Source: Proteobacteria bacterium DTSAM18 (GTDB lineage Bacteria; Myxococcota_A; UBA796; GCA-2862545). Taken from it: a stretch of DNA of 64,000 nucleotides. This document shows positions 8,763-18,191 of this stretch, piece after piece. Location: contig JARACJ010000003.1 of assembly GCA_028767165.1 (NCBI GenBank), positions 1 through 64,000 on the forward strand. Reading direction: 5' to 3'. The notes beneath the pieces are model-generated. The model ran no database searches and was not told where the DNA came from. It saw only the letters and a list, made by a program, of their open reading frames with translations. Positions within the stretch are counted from its first letter, which is position 1. Each line of letters begins with the position of its first letter. A program made the position numbers and the translations under genes.

Positions 8763-10340
8763 ATGCCGCATCTGCAGATCCGGCAGGGGGATCGATGTCT
8801 GCTCACGCACCGGCTCACGGGGCCGGCGCTCCGTCTGGGGCGGTCGGATCGCTGCGACATCGCCCTGCCGGCCGAGGAACTCAGCCGGGAGCACTGTCGC
8901 CTGGAGCGCCGAGGGGGCGGCTGGTGGGTCGTGGATCAGTCCACCCACGGCATCACCCTCGACGGCAAGAAGGTTCGTGAGGCACCCATCGCGCCGGGGC
9001 AACGGCTCGGTCTGGGGCCCTACGAGCTCGTGCTGCAGCGGGACCTCGGGCAGGACGCCGGCGCCGTCACCCGGCAGGTGACCTGGGCCTCCTACGAGGA
9101 GCTGGTGGATGTGGAGGATGGCGTGGCCTCCACCCAGGTGGTCCTGCGGCTGTGCAGTGGGCCGCGGGAGGGGGAGCTGCTCAAGCTCACACGCTCCCGC
9201 TGCTGGCTCGGCGGTCCCGGCGCCGACATCCTTCTGGCGCCGGATCTTCCCCGGGACGCCGTGGGCCTGCGGGTGGTCCGGGGGCGGCTCATGGTCGATC
9301 CGGGCACGCGTCCCTGCACGCTGTCGGGGGTCCGGGTCCGGGAGCTCACACCCGCCCTGCATGGCGAGGAGCTTCGCGTGGGCAAGCACACGATGGTGGT
9401 CGAGATCCGCGTGGTCAAGGACCGCCGGGCCACACGGCGGCTCGGCACCCTCGTCGGGACCTCCCACGGGATGCAGCGGATGCTCGGCGTGCTCGAGCGG
9501 GTGGCACGGCACGATGCGCCGCTCCTCATCCTGGGCGAGTCCGGCACGGGCAAGGAACTCGTGAGCCGCACCGTGCACGAGCAGTCGCCGCGGGCGGCCG
9601 GTCCCCTGATCAGCATCAACTGCGCGTCGCTGCCCGCCAACCTCGTGGAGTCCGAGCTGTTCGGTCACGAGGAGGGGGCGTTCACGGGGGCCACGGCACG
9701 GCGTGAGGGCGCCTTCCAGCGCGCCGACGGCGGCACCCTGTTCCTGGACGAGATCGGCGAGATGTCGCTCGATGCCCAAGCCAAGCTGCTGCGGGTGCTC
9801 GAGACGGGCGAGGTGCTCCGCGTGGGTGGCCACGAGCCCGAGTACCCGGACGTCCGCGTCATCGCGGCCACCCACCGCCACCTCGGTCAGATGGTCGCGG
9901 AGCGCACCTTCCGGGAGGATCTGCTGTTCCGGCTCGGCGTGCTCCACGTCCAGGTCCCCGCCCTCCGCGAACGGCTCGAGGATCTTCCGGAGCTCGTGCA
10001 TTCGCTGCTCGAGCAGCTGCAGCCCGGTGCACGGATCGACGACGACGCCCTCGAGCTGCTCTCCCAGCATCACTGGCCGGGCAACGTCCGTGAGCTGCGC
10101 AACGTGCTCCTGCGGGCGCTCGTCATGGGTGGCAGTCCGATCGGAGAGCACGACCTGCGGTTCAATCCCTGGGGCACCGACACCCCCCAGGCGGAGGTCA
10201 CGGGCCCGGCCGGGGAGCGATCCCGGCTGGAGCGGATCCTGCGCAAGCACCAGGGCAACAAGGCCGCCGCCGCGAGGGAGCTCGGCATCCCGCGCACCTC
10301 GCTGCTCTACAAGATGCGCAAGTACGGCATCCGGGGCTGA
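8763..10340 (+). CDS. FHA-domain sigma-54-dependent transcriptional activator
   Basis: The 525-residue protein has an N-terminal FHA domain (about 22-75, with [11 protein letters not shown] and SREHCRLE). A second, degenerate FHA-like module follows (about 125-215). The AAA+ domain has Walker A GESGTGKE (258-265), the sigma-54-contacting GAFTGA loop (305-310), Walker B GGTLFLDE (323-330) and the late motif [10 protein letters not shown]. The C-terminus is a Fis-type helix-turn-helix. All parts needed to open sigma-54 promoters are intact. The start at 8763 has a strong AGGGGGG; an in-frame ATG at 8745 is less well placed. FHA modules replace the usual receiver domain, so control should be by threonine phosphorylation, plausibly by the divergent kinase. 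The stop codon abuts the sua5 stop (TGATCA). Confidence 0.93.
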   Translation: MPHLQIRQGDRCLLTHRLTGPALRLGRSDRCDIALPAEELSREHCRLERRGGGWWVVDQSTHGITLDGKKVREAPIAPGQRLGLGPYELVLQRDLGQDAGAVTRQVTWASYEELVDVEDGVASTQVVLRLCSGPREGELLKLTRSRCWLGGPGADILLAPDLPRDAVGLRVVRGRLMVDPGTRPCTLSGVRVRELTPALHGEELRVGKHTMVVEIRVVKDRRATRRLGTLVGTSHGMQRMLGVLERVARHDAPLLILGESGTGKELVSRTVHEQSPRAAGPLISINCASLPANLVESELFGHEEGAFTGATARREGAFQRADGGTLFLDEIGEMSLDAQAKLLRVLETGEVLRVGGHEPEYPDVRVIAATHRHLGQMVAERTFREDLLFRLGVLHVQVPALRERLEDLPELVHSLLEQLQPGARIDDDALELLSQHHWPGNVRELRNVLLRALVMGGSPIGEHDLRFNPWGTDTPQAEVTGPAGERSRLERILRKHQGNKAAAARELGIPRTSLLYKMRKYGIRG

Positions 10341-11426
10341 TCAGGCCAGGGGCGTGGTGTCGGCGGAGGCCCGGGTGAGGCGATCGACCAGGGCGGCGCC
10401 GAGGCCGGTGCGTTCCGCGGGAAGCTGGGCGATGATCATCACTGCATCGCTCGCATCGGCCGCCCGCAGTGTGGCGAACAGCTTGTGCGCTCCCTGTTCG
10501 AGGTCGCCGGCGGGCCCCAGGCTGAAGCAGTGCACCCGCATGTGCAGGTGACGGTGCAGCTGGTTCTGGGCGCTCGCGGTGTCGCCCCAGCCCACCCAGG
10601 CGATGGACTCGGCACCCTCGAGACGGGCGCGCAGATCCTCCCAGCGGGTGTCGAACCAGTGCTGGGGCTCGTGGGACACCAGCACAAGGGGCTTGCGGGG
10701 GGCGTAGTGGCTCTCGGTGAGGCCGGGGGAGATGTGGGCGCCCAGGTGCACGGGGCGTCCGGGCAGTACCGGGGTCTGCAGGACGTCTTCCAGACGTTGC
10801 TGCGGGGTGCCGCCGGGCCGCAGGAGTCGCACGACGCCTTCTTCGGTGATCTGCACCACCGTGGACTCCACGCCCACGGCGCAGGGACCGCCATCGACGA
10901 TGGCATCGACCCGGCCGTCGAGCTCCTCGAGGGCCGCCTGGGCCGTGGTGGGGCTGATGCGCCCGAACCGGTTGGCGGACGGCGCCACGAGCGGCAGGCC
11001 GGAGGCCTGCAGCAGCTGCTGGGCGAGCGGGTGGGCCGGCATCCGGATGGCGACGGTGTCGAGGCCGGAGGTGACCGCGTCGGGGACGTGGCTTCCGCGG
11101 GGGACGATCAGGGTGAGGGGACCCGGCCAGAAGGCGTCCATCAGCCGCTGGATGACCTTGGCCTGGGCGATGGGCAGCTCGTCGGCGACGAGGCCACGGG
11201 CCTGCAGGGTGGACAGGTCCTCGCCCTCCTGGAACGGGGGCACGTGGACGATCAGGGGATCGTTCGCGGGCCGTTCCTTGGCCTGGAACACGCGGGTGAC
11301 GGCCAGCTGGTGCAGGGCATGGGCGGCGAGGCCGTAGACCGTCTCGGTGGGCATCACCACGAGGCCGCCGTCCTGGAGGATGGCGGCGGCCTGGGGGATC
11401 TGGTCCTCGGTGAGCATCGTGGTCAT
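10341..11426 (-). CDS. tsaC: L-threonylcarbamoyladenylate synthase, Sua5 type
   Basis: This 361-residue enzyme makes threonylcarbamoyl-AMP from threonine, bicarbonate and ATP, the first step of t6A formation at position 37 of ANN-decoding tRNAs. The YrdC domain shows PTETVYGLAA (about 26-35), the KERPANDPLIVHV signature, and SANRFGRISPTT. The length and the C-terminal SPGLTESHYAP segment show the long Sua5 form with its extra domain rather than short TsaC. The ATG at 11426 lies 10 bp after the ccmI stop on the same strand, so it is probably the last gene of the ccm transcript. A functional link with cytochrome maturation is not expected. Confidence 0.92.
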   Translation of the reverse strand: MTTMLTEDQIPQAAAILQDGGLVVMPTETVYGLAAHALHQLAVTRVFQAKERPANDPLIVHVPPFQEGEDLSTLQARGLVADELPIAQAKVIQRLMDAFWPGPLTLIVPRGSHVPDAVTSGLDTVAIRMPAHPLAQQLLQASGLPLVAPSANRFGRISPTTAQAALEELDGRVDAIVDGGPCAVGVESTVVQITEEGVVRLLRPGGTPQQRLEDVLQTPVLPGRPVHLGAHISPGLTESHYAPRKPLVLVSHEPQHWFDTRWEDLRARLEGAESIAWVGWGDTASAQNQLHRHLHMRVHCFSLGPAGDLEQGAHKLFATLRAADASDAVMIIAQLPAERTGLGAALVDRLTRASADTTPLA

Positions 11427-11436
11427 GGGGTGGACT

Positions 11437-12957
11437 TCACTCGCCCTTGGGGGCCAGGTTGAGCTGCAGGGCCTCGCTGCCGACGCTGACGACCACCTCG
11501 GCGGAGGGATCGGTGGGCGGACGGGTGGAGGCGCTGCCGTCGGCATCGAGGCGGGCCTTGATGACCACCTGCTCGGGCATCGGGCGGCCCTTCGCCATCG
11601 GGATGAGGTTGGCCTCGGTGATGGTGAAGTCCATCGGGAAGGGACCGGCGGGCAGGTTGACGGCCGCGAGCGGCGGACCGCCACCGGGCATGCCCACGGA
11701 GACGAACACGTTGGCGCCTGTGGGGTTCGCGCCTTCGGCGAGGTTGAGGGTGCCCGACGCGAGGACCTTGCCGGAGGCCGTGGGGGCTGCGGGTGCAGCG
11801 GCCGGCGGTGCGGTCAGGCCATCGGAGGGACCCATCTCCTTGCGACGCTTGGCCTCGTTGAGGGCGGCGAGGATCTGGGGGTCGGGGTTGATGGCGGCGG
11901 CCTTCTCGAGGGCTTCGACGGCGGCGGCGGGGTTGGCGTCCATCTGCAGGAGGCCCGTGTAGATCCACGCGGCGTCGAGGTCGGGATGGTCGGTGGTGAT
12001 CTCGCCGAGGCTGGCCAGCGCCTGGTCGCGACGACCGATGAAGGCGAGCATGACGGCCTTGTAGGTGCGGGCGGTGGGATCTTCCGGGCTGATGGTGAGG
12101 GCCTGCTGGTTCAGGGTCATCGCCGTCTGCATGTCCTGGCGGGCCAGGGCCAGCTGCGTGCCGTCGTTCATGAGCGCCACGTTGCCGGGCTCGGCCTCGA
12201 TCTGGGCCAGGATGGCCTGCATCTGGGGATCCGCGGCGGGGGCCTGGGCGGTCATGCCGCCATCGACGCTGTCGCCACCGGTCATCGGCGCACCGGGGGC
12301 GCGGCTCTGGGAGCCTTCGCCGGCCATGTAGTAGAGCAGGGCGATGAGGCCGACGATGGCGACGGTGTACAGGGCACCACGCCACTCCGCACCGGGCGCG
12401 CTGCCCTTGGTGGAGCCGGCCTTGGCGGCCTGCAGGGCGGCCTGGATGATGGTGTCGTCGACCTGTTCGTGCTCCTTGAGCCAGGCGGCGAGGGCCACGG
12501 GGTCGTCGACCGGCGGGTCGCTCTTCAGGACGGGCGTGGCGGGCTCCTCACCGGACGTGGCGGCCACGGCGGCGGGGTCGAGCTGGCGCAGGGCGCTGCT
12601 GCCCACGGCGAGGAGCTCCTCGCGCTCCTTGCGGTAGTCCTCTGCCGTCAGCTTGTGCTTCTCCAGCTCGAGCTGGGTGAGCTGCTGGACGACCATCTCC
12701 TTGGAGGCCTCGAGATCCTTCCGGCGGCCCTGGGCCTCGAAGGCCTGTGCCTGTGCGGGCTGGTCGGCCACGCGCCAGACGGCGAGGATGCCACCGAGGA
12801 AGCCGGCCTCCATGACCCAGAAGGCGCGGAACCACTCACTGTGGGCGAAGCCGTCCCAGCCGTAGGCCGAGACCGAGATGGCGCCGAGGACGAGGCCGGT
12901 GACGCCGGCCTGGACGCCGAGCGCCTTGCCGAGCCATGCGTTGTTGCGGTCAGTCAT
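11437..12957 (-). CDS. ccmI: Cytochrome c biogenesis protein CcmI (TPR chaperone)
   Basis: CcmI holds apocytochrome c for haem attachment by CcmF/CcmH. The 506-residue product has two N-terminal membrane segments, a charged helical stretch, a third membrane segment (VAIVGLIALLYYM) and a run of TPR repeats. The C-terminal beta domain matches the CcmI tail pattern (VFVSVGMPGGGPPLAAVNLPAGPFP, then PMPEQVVIKARLDADG, in pieces). The start ATG 12957 overlaps the ccmH stop by 8 bp; another in-frame ATG at 12969 is possible. It is longer and more rearranged than the E. coli equivalent, which is fused to CcmH. The TPR and tail features together make the call firm. Confidence 0.85.
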   Translation of the reverse strand: MTDRNNAWLGKALGVQAGVTGLVLGAISVSAYGWDGFAHSEWFRAFWVMEAGFLGGILAVWRVADQPAQAQAFEAQGRRKDLEASKEMVVQQLTQLELEKHKLTAEDYRKEREELLAVGSSALRQLDPAAVAATSGEEPATPVLKSDPPVDDPVALAAWLKEHEQVDDTIIQAALQAAKAGSTKGSAPGAEWRGALYTVAIVGLIALLYYMAGEGSQSRAPGAPMTGGDSVDGGMTAQAPAADPQMQAILAQIEAEPGNVALMNDGTQLALARQDMQTAMTLNQQALTISPEDPTARTYKAVMLAFIGRRDQALASLGEITTDHPDLDAAWIYTGLLQMDANPAAAVEALEKAAAINPDPQILAALNEAKRRKEMGPSDGLTAPPAAAPAAPTASGKVLASGTLNLAEGANPTGANVFVSVGMPGGGPPLAAVNLPAGPFPMDFTITEANLIPMAKGRPMPEQVVIKARLDADGSASTRPPTDPSAEVVVSVGSEALQLNLAPKGE

Positions 12958-13600
12958 CGTCGACCTCATCGAGGAGCTGGGCGGTGTAGGAGGATGCGGG
13001 AGAGGTGGGACCGGGCGCGGGCTGCTCGTGCTCTTCTTCTTCGTCGTCACCACCGCGGTGCAGGCCCCAGACGAGTGCGAGGCCGGCGAGGAAGGCCACG
13101 AAGGGACCGAGCCACACGACCTTGTTCATGCCCGAGGTGGTGGGCTTGAGGAGCACCCACTCGCCGTACTTGCTGACGAAGTAGGCGTCGATGTCGCGGC
13201 GGGCGTAGCCGGCGGCCACGAGGCTCTCGATCTTGCGGAGCATGGCCACGGCGGCGGGGGACGTGGAGTCGGCCACGGACATGCCCTGGCACACCGGGCA
13301 GCGCAGGCCCTCACCGATGTCGCGGGCGATGATCTGCACCTCGTCGGCCGGCGGAGGGGTGCCGGGGGTGACGCCCGGCAGGGCCGCCTGGATGTCGGTG
13401 TTGGCCTCTTCGATGGCACCGGCCTCGGAGGCGGCGCCGGGCTGCAGCTCGGGGGGGGCGGCCTCGGCAGGGGCGCTGGCCTGCTCGGTGGCGGCCTCGG
13501 CGGGCGCTTCGACCGGCTCCGCGGGGGCCTGCTGGGCGTGGCTCGCGGTGCCCGCGCCGAGGGCGAGGCCGAGCTGCAGGGAGATGAGGAACGCGCGCAT
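12950..13600 (-). CDS. ccmH: Cytochrome c maturation protein CcmH
   Basis: The 216-residue thiol-redox subunit of the haem lyase complex carries the defining LRCPVCQ motif for reduction of the apocytochrome CXXCH site. It has a signal peptide (cleavage near SHA-QQ), then about 70 residues of Ala/Pro/Glu-rich linker that is unusually long for the family. The CcmH domain, a C-terminal membrane segment and an acidic tail follow. It lies 3 bp after ccmG and overlaps ccmI. Confidence 0.93.
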   Translation of the reverse strand: MRAFLISLQLGLALGAGTASHAQQAPAEPVEAPAEAATEQASAPAEAAPPELQPGAASEAGAIEEANTDIQAALPGVTPGTPPPADEVQIIARDIGEGLRCPVCQGMSVADSTSPAAVAMLRKIESLVAAGYARRDIDAYFVSKYGEWVLLKPTTSGMNKVVWLGPFVAFLAGLALVWGLHRGGDDEEEEHEQPAPGPTSPASSYTAQLLDEVDDD

Positions 13601-13603
13601 GGT

Positions 13604-14137
13604 TCAGCCCCTCCGGATCAGCTGCAGCAGCCGCTGCATGTTGTTGGGGTCGAGGGGGCCGACGAACTTCTCGACGATGGTGCCGGAGCCGTCGATGAAG
13701 TAGGTCTCGGGCACGCCCGCCACACCGTAGTCGATGGCGGTGGTGCTCTGGGGGTCGACCAGGGAGGGGTAGGCGGAGCCGGCGCGTTGCAGGTACGCCC
13801 GCGCCTTGTCGGCCTCGTCGCTGTAGATCACGCCGAGGAACTGCACGTCGCTGTTCATCCGCGCCGACTGCTGCAGCAGGCCGTGCTCCATCTTGCAGGG
13901 GCCGCACCAGGTGGACCAGAAGTTGATCACCACCGGCTTGCCGCGGAACTGCTCGAGGGAGACGGACCGGCCGTCGAGATCCGTGAGCGCGAAGGTGGGG
14001 GCCGGCTTGCCCTCGAGCACGGAGGGGACCGCCCGGGGATCGTTGCCGAAGCTGACCGCGAACAGCACCAGCACCGGCACGATGATGGCGAGTCCGGTGA
14101 TGAGGACCTTGAGGTTGACGCCGCGCTGCTTGCTCAT
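13604..14137 (-). CDS. ccmG: Thiol:disulfide interchange protein CcmG (DsbE)
   Basis: A membrane-anchored periplasmic thioredoxin of 177 residues that keeps CcmH and the apocytochrome reduced. It has an N-terminal membrane anchor, the active site WCGPC within VVINFWSTWCGPCKMEH, and the cis-proline loop GVPETYFID. The start ATG overlaps the ccmF stop as ATGA (14134-14137). The position between ccmF and ccmH is the classical one. Confidence 0.94.
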   Translation of the reverse strand: MSKQRGVNLKVLITGLAIIVPVLVLFAVSFGNDPRAVPSVLEGKPAPTFALTDLDGRSVSLEQFRGKPVVINFWSTWCGPCKMEHGLLQQSARMNSDVQFLGVIYSDEADKARAYLQRAGSAYPSLVDPQSTTAIDYGVAGVPETYFIDGSGTIVEKFVGPLDPNNMQRLLQLIRRG

Positions 14138-16152
14138 GCCACAGCCTCCCGTGCCGCGGAGGAGGACTTCTTCTTGCGGGCGGGCCAGGCGGCCACCGCC
14201 GTGCCGAACACGATGATGAAGGGGGCGAGCCACAGCCAGGAGACGTAGGGCATGTCCATCAGGCGGACGACGACGTACTCACCCTGGGGCGGCAGCTCGA
14301 TGACGCTGGCGTACAGGTCGCGCACCGGGCCCGTGTACATGTCGGGCGTGAAGATGGGCTCCCGCTGGGTGGGGTAGTAGTTCATCTTCGGGTGCAGCTC
14401 GATGGAGCGACCGCCCTCGTGGGCCGCGGTGAGGTTGACCGTGACCGAGTTGCGGAAGCCCTCGTCGATGAGCTTGGCGTCGTGGTAGGTGACCGTCCAG
14501 CCCGCGAACTCGGCGCTCTCGCCCTGGTTCAAGGTGAAGTCGCGCTCTTCCTTGTAGCCCTTGCTCAGGGCGATGGTGATGGCCGCGAGCAGCACGCCGT
14601 AGTGGGCGATGTGTCCGCCGATGCGGCGCCGTGCGCGGGTGTACACCTTGGCCGAGGCCTCACCGAGGCTGTTGCCGCGCTTCTTGCGCAGGACCTGCAC
14701 CGGGGTCCAGAACTCGCCGAAGTTGGCCACGAAGGCGAAGCCACACAGGAAGGCGGTGACGAGGGTCCAGATGCCGGTGAAGCCACCGAGGGCGACGAGG
14801 CCGGCGAAGACCACGCCGGCGAGGGCCGGCTGGCCGAATCGCTTCATGGCGCGCTGGGGGCTCATGCGGCCCCAGGGCAGGGCCGGGCCGACACCCATCA
14901 GGAAGACGAGCAGGATGCCGAGCGGCAGGGCCCACTGGTCGAAGTAGGGCTCGCGGACGGAGACCTGCTTGTCCAGCATCGCCTCGGCGATGAGGGGGTA
15001 CAGCGTGCCGAGGAGCACCGTGAACGTGAACGTGGCGAACACGGCGTTCTGCAGCAGGATGGCGAACTCACGGCTCAGGACGTCGTAGCGCTGGCCGAGC
15101 AGCGCGGTCATCATGCTGGTGCGGTCGGAGGTCTCCTCGTCGTCGGCCAGCGTGTGCTCCCGTAGGGCGAGCAGCAGCACGGAGAAGACCAGCACCACGC
15201 CGATGAACACCAGGAAGACCGGACCGATGGCGGACTGGGTGAAGCTGTGCACCGAGTTGAACACGCCGGAGCGGGTCATGAAGGTGCCCACGAGGGTGAG
15301 CAGGAAGGTGGCCATGCCGAGGACGAGGGTCCAGATGCGCAGGCCGCCACGCCGCTGGTAGACCATGGCGGAGTGGATGAACGCGGTGCCCGTGAGCCAC
15401 GGGTGGAAGCTGGCGTTCTCGACCGGATCCCAGGCCCAGTAGCCGCCCCAGCCGAGCACGCCGTAGGACCACCAGCCGCCGAGCACGATGCCCACGGTGA
15501 GGAAGGACCAGGGGATGATCATCCAGGTGCGCAGGGGCTGCATCCAGCCGTTGTCGAGCCGGCCGGCCAGCAGGGCGGCGCAGATCATCGAGAAGGGCAC
15601 CACCATGCCCACGTACCCGAGGTACAGCGTGGGGGGGTGCACGCCCATCAGCCAGTGGTTGGCCAGCAGGGGGTTGGGGCCGGGGCCGTCGAGGGGCACC
15701 GGATTCATCGGGGCGAAGGGATCGGCCACCGACGCCACGAGCAGGGCGAAGAACAGGCTGACCGACAGGATCATGCCCAGCGTGTAGGGCATGTACTCCC
15801 GGTGCCGGCTGCCGTGGATCCAGATGAAGCCGAGCACGTACACGCCGAGCACGCCGCCCCAGAACAGGATCGAGCCGTTCAGCGAGGCCCATAGGGAGAT
15901 CACGGTGATGTAGGGCGGGGTGGCCAGGGAGCCGACCTCCGCCACGTACTTCACCGAGAAGTCGTGGGTGATGAGCGCGTAGACCATGGCCAGGTTGGCC
16001 AGGATCATGGTGCCGCTGAAGCCGTAGGCGGCCTGGCGGGCCATGTCCCACGCCTTCAGGGAACGCTTCGCGCCGCCCCAGAAGCCCAGGACGGCTCCGG
16101 CGGCGGCGAAGAACAGGGACGCGAGCACGAGGCTCTGGCCGATGAAGGACAT
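14134..16152 (-). CDS. ccmF: Haem lyase subunit CcmF
   Basis: This 672-residue multi-spanning membrane protein of the haem-handling family joins haem to apocytochrome c. It shows the tryptophan-rich WWD signature (GWGGYWAWDPVENASFHPW, about residues 235-255) and histidine-containing loops. A large periplasmic beta domain near the C-terminus and a final membrane helix with a KKKSSS tail complete it. Length and motif agree with family norms. It starts 1 bp after the ccmE stop and overlaps ccmG. Confidence 0.96.
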   Translation of the reverse strand: MSFIGQSLVLASLFFAAAGAVLGFWGGAKRSLKAWDMARQAAYGFSGTMILANLAMVYALITHDFSVKYVAEVGSLATPPYITVISLWASLNGSILFWGGVLGVYVLGFIWIHGSRHREYMPYTLGMILSVSLFFALLVASVADPFAPMNPVPLDGPGPNPLLANHWLMGVHPPTLYLGYVGMVVPFSMICAALLAGRLDNGWMQPLRTWMIIPWSFLTVGIVLGGWWSYGVLGWGGYWAWDPVENASFHPWLTGTAFIHSAMVYQRRGGLRIWTLVLGMATFLLTLVGTFMTRSGVFNSVHSFTQSAIGPVFLVFIGVVLVFSVLLLALREHTLADDEETSDRTSMMTALLGQRYDVLSREFAILLQNAVFATFTFTVLLGTLYPLIAEAMLDKQVSVREPYFDQWALPLGILLVFLMGVGPALPWGRMSPQRAMKRFGQPALAGVVFAGLVALGGFTGIWTLVTAFLCGFAFVANFGEFWTPVQVLRKKRGNSLGEASAKVYTRARRRIGGHIAHYGVLLAAITIALSKGYKEERDFTLNQGESAEFAGWTVTYHDAKLIDEGFRNSVTVNLTAAHEGGRSIELHPKMNYYPTQREPIFTPDMYTGPVRDLYASVIELPPQGEYVVVRLMDMPYVSWLWLAPFIIVFGTAVAAWPARKKKSSSAAREAVA

Positions 16153-16153
16153 C

Positions 16154-16606
16154 TCAGCGTTCCTCGGTCTGCAGGCTCTTGTAGACTTCGGTGGGCATCT
16201 CGCCCTCTTCGGGAGGCTGGTACTCGTTGGAGTGCTTGATCATCACCGTGGTGGTGTGGAAGACGCCGTCGCCCTCCATCTTGCCCTCGACGACCACGCC
16301 GATGCCCTCGCGGAACATCTGCGGCGGTGCGCCCTTGCCGGCCACCTGCACGGACTCCTCACCATCGGTGATGCGGAAGGACAGGTGCTGCTCCTGGGGG
16401 CGCCAGTCGACGGACTCCTGCTCGACCATGCCGCCCAGGCGGACGGTGGCGCCGATGGCGGCGTCGCCCTTGTCGACCAGCTCGGTGGGGGACCAGTAGT
16501 AGACCAGATCCTCGGACATGGACTGCGTGGACAGGTAGCCGAGGGTGCCGAACACCACGAGCAGGGCGACCACGGCCAGCAGGCGTTGCTTCGCGCGGGG
16601 GGTCAT
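16154..16606 (-). CDS. ccmE: Periplasmic haem chaperone CcmE
   Basis: CcmE binds haem covalently and carries it from CcmABCD to CcmF. The 150-residue protein has an N-terminal membrane anchor, an OB-fold domain and the haem-attachment sequence VMIKHSNEYQPP. His125 and Tyr129 match the conserved HXXXY motif. The start ATG overlaps the ccmD stop (16603-16606). An upstream in-frame start at 16669 is not supported. Confidence 0.95.
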   Translation of the reverse strand: MTPRAKQRLLAVVALLVVFGTLGYLSTQSMSEDLVYYWSPTELVDKGDAAIGATVRLGGMVEQESVDWRPQEQHLSFRITDGEESVQVAGKGAPPQMFREGIGVVVEGKMEGDGVFHTTTVMIKHSNEYQPPEEGEMPTEVYKSLQTEER

Positions 16607-16746
16607 GGCTTGGAGATCTCCTTGCTGCGGACGATCAGGGAGACGAGGTAGCCTCCGAGCATGATCCACGCGATGGCATAGGCGGCGACGACGAAGTTCC
16701 AGCCGCCGACCACCTGGCCGGTTCCGATGGCGGTTTCGGGGGTCAT
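16603..16746 (-). CDS. ccmD: Small haem exporter subunit CcmD
   Basis: A 47-residue protein with one central membrane helix (NFVVAAYAIAWIMLGGYLVS) and a short basic cytoplasmic tail, exactly the CcmD layout. It lies between ccmC and ccmE and overlaps both by ATGA. CcmD stabilises the CcmABC-CcmE complex and helps release holo-CcmE. The call rests on position, size and topology. Confidence 0.9.
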   Translation of the reverse strand: MTPETAIGTGQVVGGWNFVVAAYAIAWIMLGGYLVSLIVRSKEISKP

Positions 16747-17510
16747 ACGGGCACCTCGGGGGGCAGGGGCGGTGCTTCGTCGGCCTGGGCGCGGGCCACC
16801 GCGATGCGGGTGCGCCAGGCGATGAAGAAGATGCTGAGGAACAGGAAGGCGAATGCGTTGGCCCGCAGGATCACGACCATGGGGTCGGACACGGAGTCGG
16901 GGCTGGACTGCATCTGGTGAAGGGTTCGCCACAGCCGCACGCTGAAGTAGGTGATCAGCATGGACAGGGTGGCGAGGATGGCGCCGACGCTGGTCCAGGT
17001 GGCCCGGCGATCGGGGTCGTCGAGGACCGAGCGGAGGATGAGCACGCCCACGAAGGACAGGGTCATCACGGCGGTGCTCACCAGACGGGGATCCCAGTCC
17101 CAGTAGACGCCCCAGGTGGGCTTGGCGAACAGGCTGCCGGTGACCTGCAGCAGGATCGCCATGATCACGCCTACCTCGATGCTGGACTCGACCAGGGAGT
17201 CGAAGATCCGCTTGCCGCTCATGAGGAAGGCGAAGGCGAAGATGCAGGTGAACGTGAAGATGAGCATCGTGAGCCACGCGCTGGGCACGTGCACGTACAG
17301 GATGCGGCCGACTTCGCCCATCATGCGCTCGCGGGGCGCGACGAACAGGCCCATGTACTGGCCCATCAGGACCATGCCGAGCCCGAAGGCGCCGACGTAG
17401 GCCTCCCACCGGAAGCTCTTGAGGCCGCCACGAACCATGGAGATGGCCGCGAGGAGCGCTGTGGCGACGCCACCGGCGCCGAATGCAAGCATGAGATCAG
17501 GGTTGGACAT
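16743..17510 (-). CDS. ccmC: Haem exporter/handling protein CcmC
   Basis: A 255-residue membrane protein with about six helices that loads haem onto CcmE. The tryptophan-rich motif appears as KPTWGVYWDWDPRLVST, and conserved histidine-bearing loops are present (LYVHVPSAW). It starts 3 bp after the ccmB stop and overlaps ccmD. The length is normal for the family. Confidence 0.95.
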   Translation of the reverse strand: MSNPDLMLAFGAGGVATALLAAISMVRGGLKSFRWEAYVGAFGLGMVLMGQYMGLFVAPRERMMGEVGRILYVHVPSAWLTMLIFTFTCIFAFAFLMSGKRIFDSLVESSIEVGVIMAILLQVTGSLFAKPTWGVYWDWDPRLVSTAVMTLSFVGVLILRSVLDDPDRRATWTSVGAILATLSMLITYFSVRLWRTLHQMQSSPDSVSDPMVVILRANAFAFLFLSIFFIAWRTRIAVARAQADEAPPLPPEVPV

Positions 17511-17513
17511 GGA

Positions 17514-18191
17514 TCATCCGTCTTCTGCGATGCGGGTGAAGAGCCAGCCGTCGAGGGCCCAGTGGGCGAGGTTGAACATGACCAGCAGCCGCATCCAGTC
17601 ATCGACCTGCGACATGATATCCCCCTCGAGGTGCAGTGTGGTGGCCTTGGAGGCCGCAACCACCACAGGAACGACAAGAGGAAACATCAGGAGGGGGAGC
17701 AGCGCACTGCTGCCGCGGGCCTGGACGCTCAGGGCGGCCACCAGGGTGCCCGGTGCCGCCAGGGCGAGACACCCGAGGGCCACGATGCCCAGGAAGGTGG
17801 GGATGTCGCCGTTCCACACCGGATGGTACAGCACGACCACCAGCGGCGTGAGTGCCAGGGTGACGAGGGTGAGCAGCAGGGCGTTGGCCAGCGCCTTGCC
17901 GTAGAACATCGCCAGCGGAGGCACCGGCCACAGCACCATGCCCTCGAGGGCACCGTTCTCCATCTCGAGGTGGAAGGACTGGTCGAGGCTGCGGGTGGAG
18001 GCCAGCAGCAGGCCGAGCCACAGGGTGCCGCCCGCGATGTCGCTCAGCATCTGTGTGTTCGGCATCGCGAAGGCGAACAGGAGCAGCAACGCGAAGCAGA
18101 AGAAGAACACGCCCGCGATGCGGCTCGGCTGACGCCACTCGGTGAGCAGATCCTTGTAGGCCACGGCGAGGGACTGCTTGAGGAGGGTCAT
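17514..18191 (-). CDS. ccmB: Cytochrome c biogenesis ABC permease CcmB
   Basis: The 225-residue six-helix membrane subunit works with the CcmA ATPase to release haem-loaded CcmE. The N-terminal YKDLLTEWRQPSRIAGVFFF segment and the STRSLDQSFHLEMENGALEGM stretch (in pieces) are characteristic of CcmB. The ATG at 18191 overlaps the ccmA stop. A much longer upstream frame continues through ccmA in another frame and is not real. Confidence 0.94.
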   Translation of the reverse strand: MTLLKQSLAVAYKDLLTEWRQPSRIAGVFFFCFALLLLFAFAMPNTQMLSDIAGGTLWLGLLLASTRSLDQSFHLEMENGALEGMVLWPVPPLAMFYGKALANALLLTLVTLALTPLVVVLYHPVWNGDIPTFLGIVALGCLALAAPGTLVAALSVQARGSSALLPLLMFPLVVPVVVAASKATTLHLEGDIMSQVDDWMRLLVMFNLAHWALDGWLFTRIAEDG

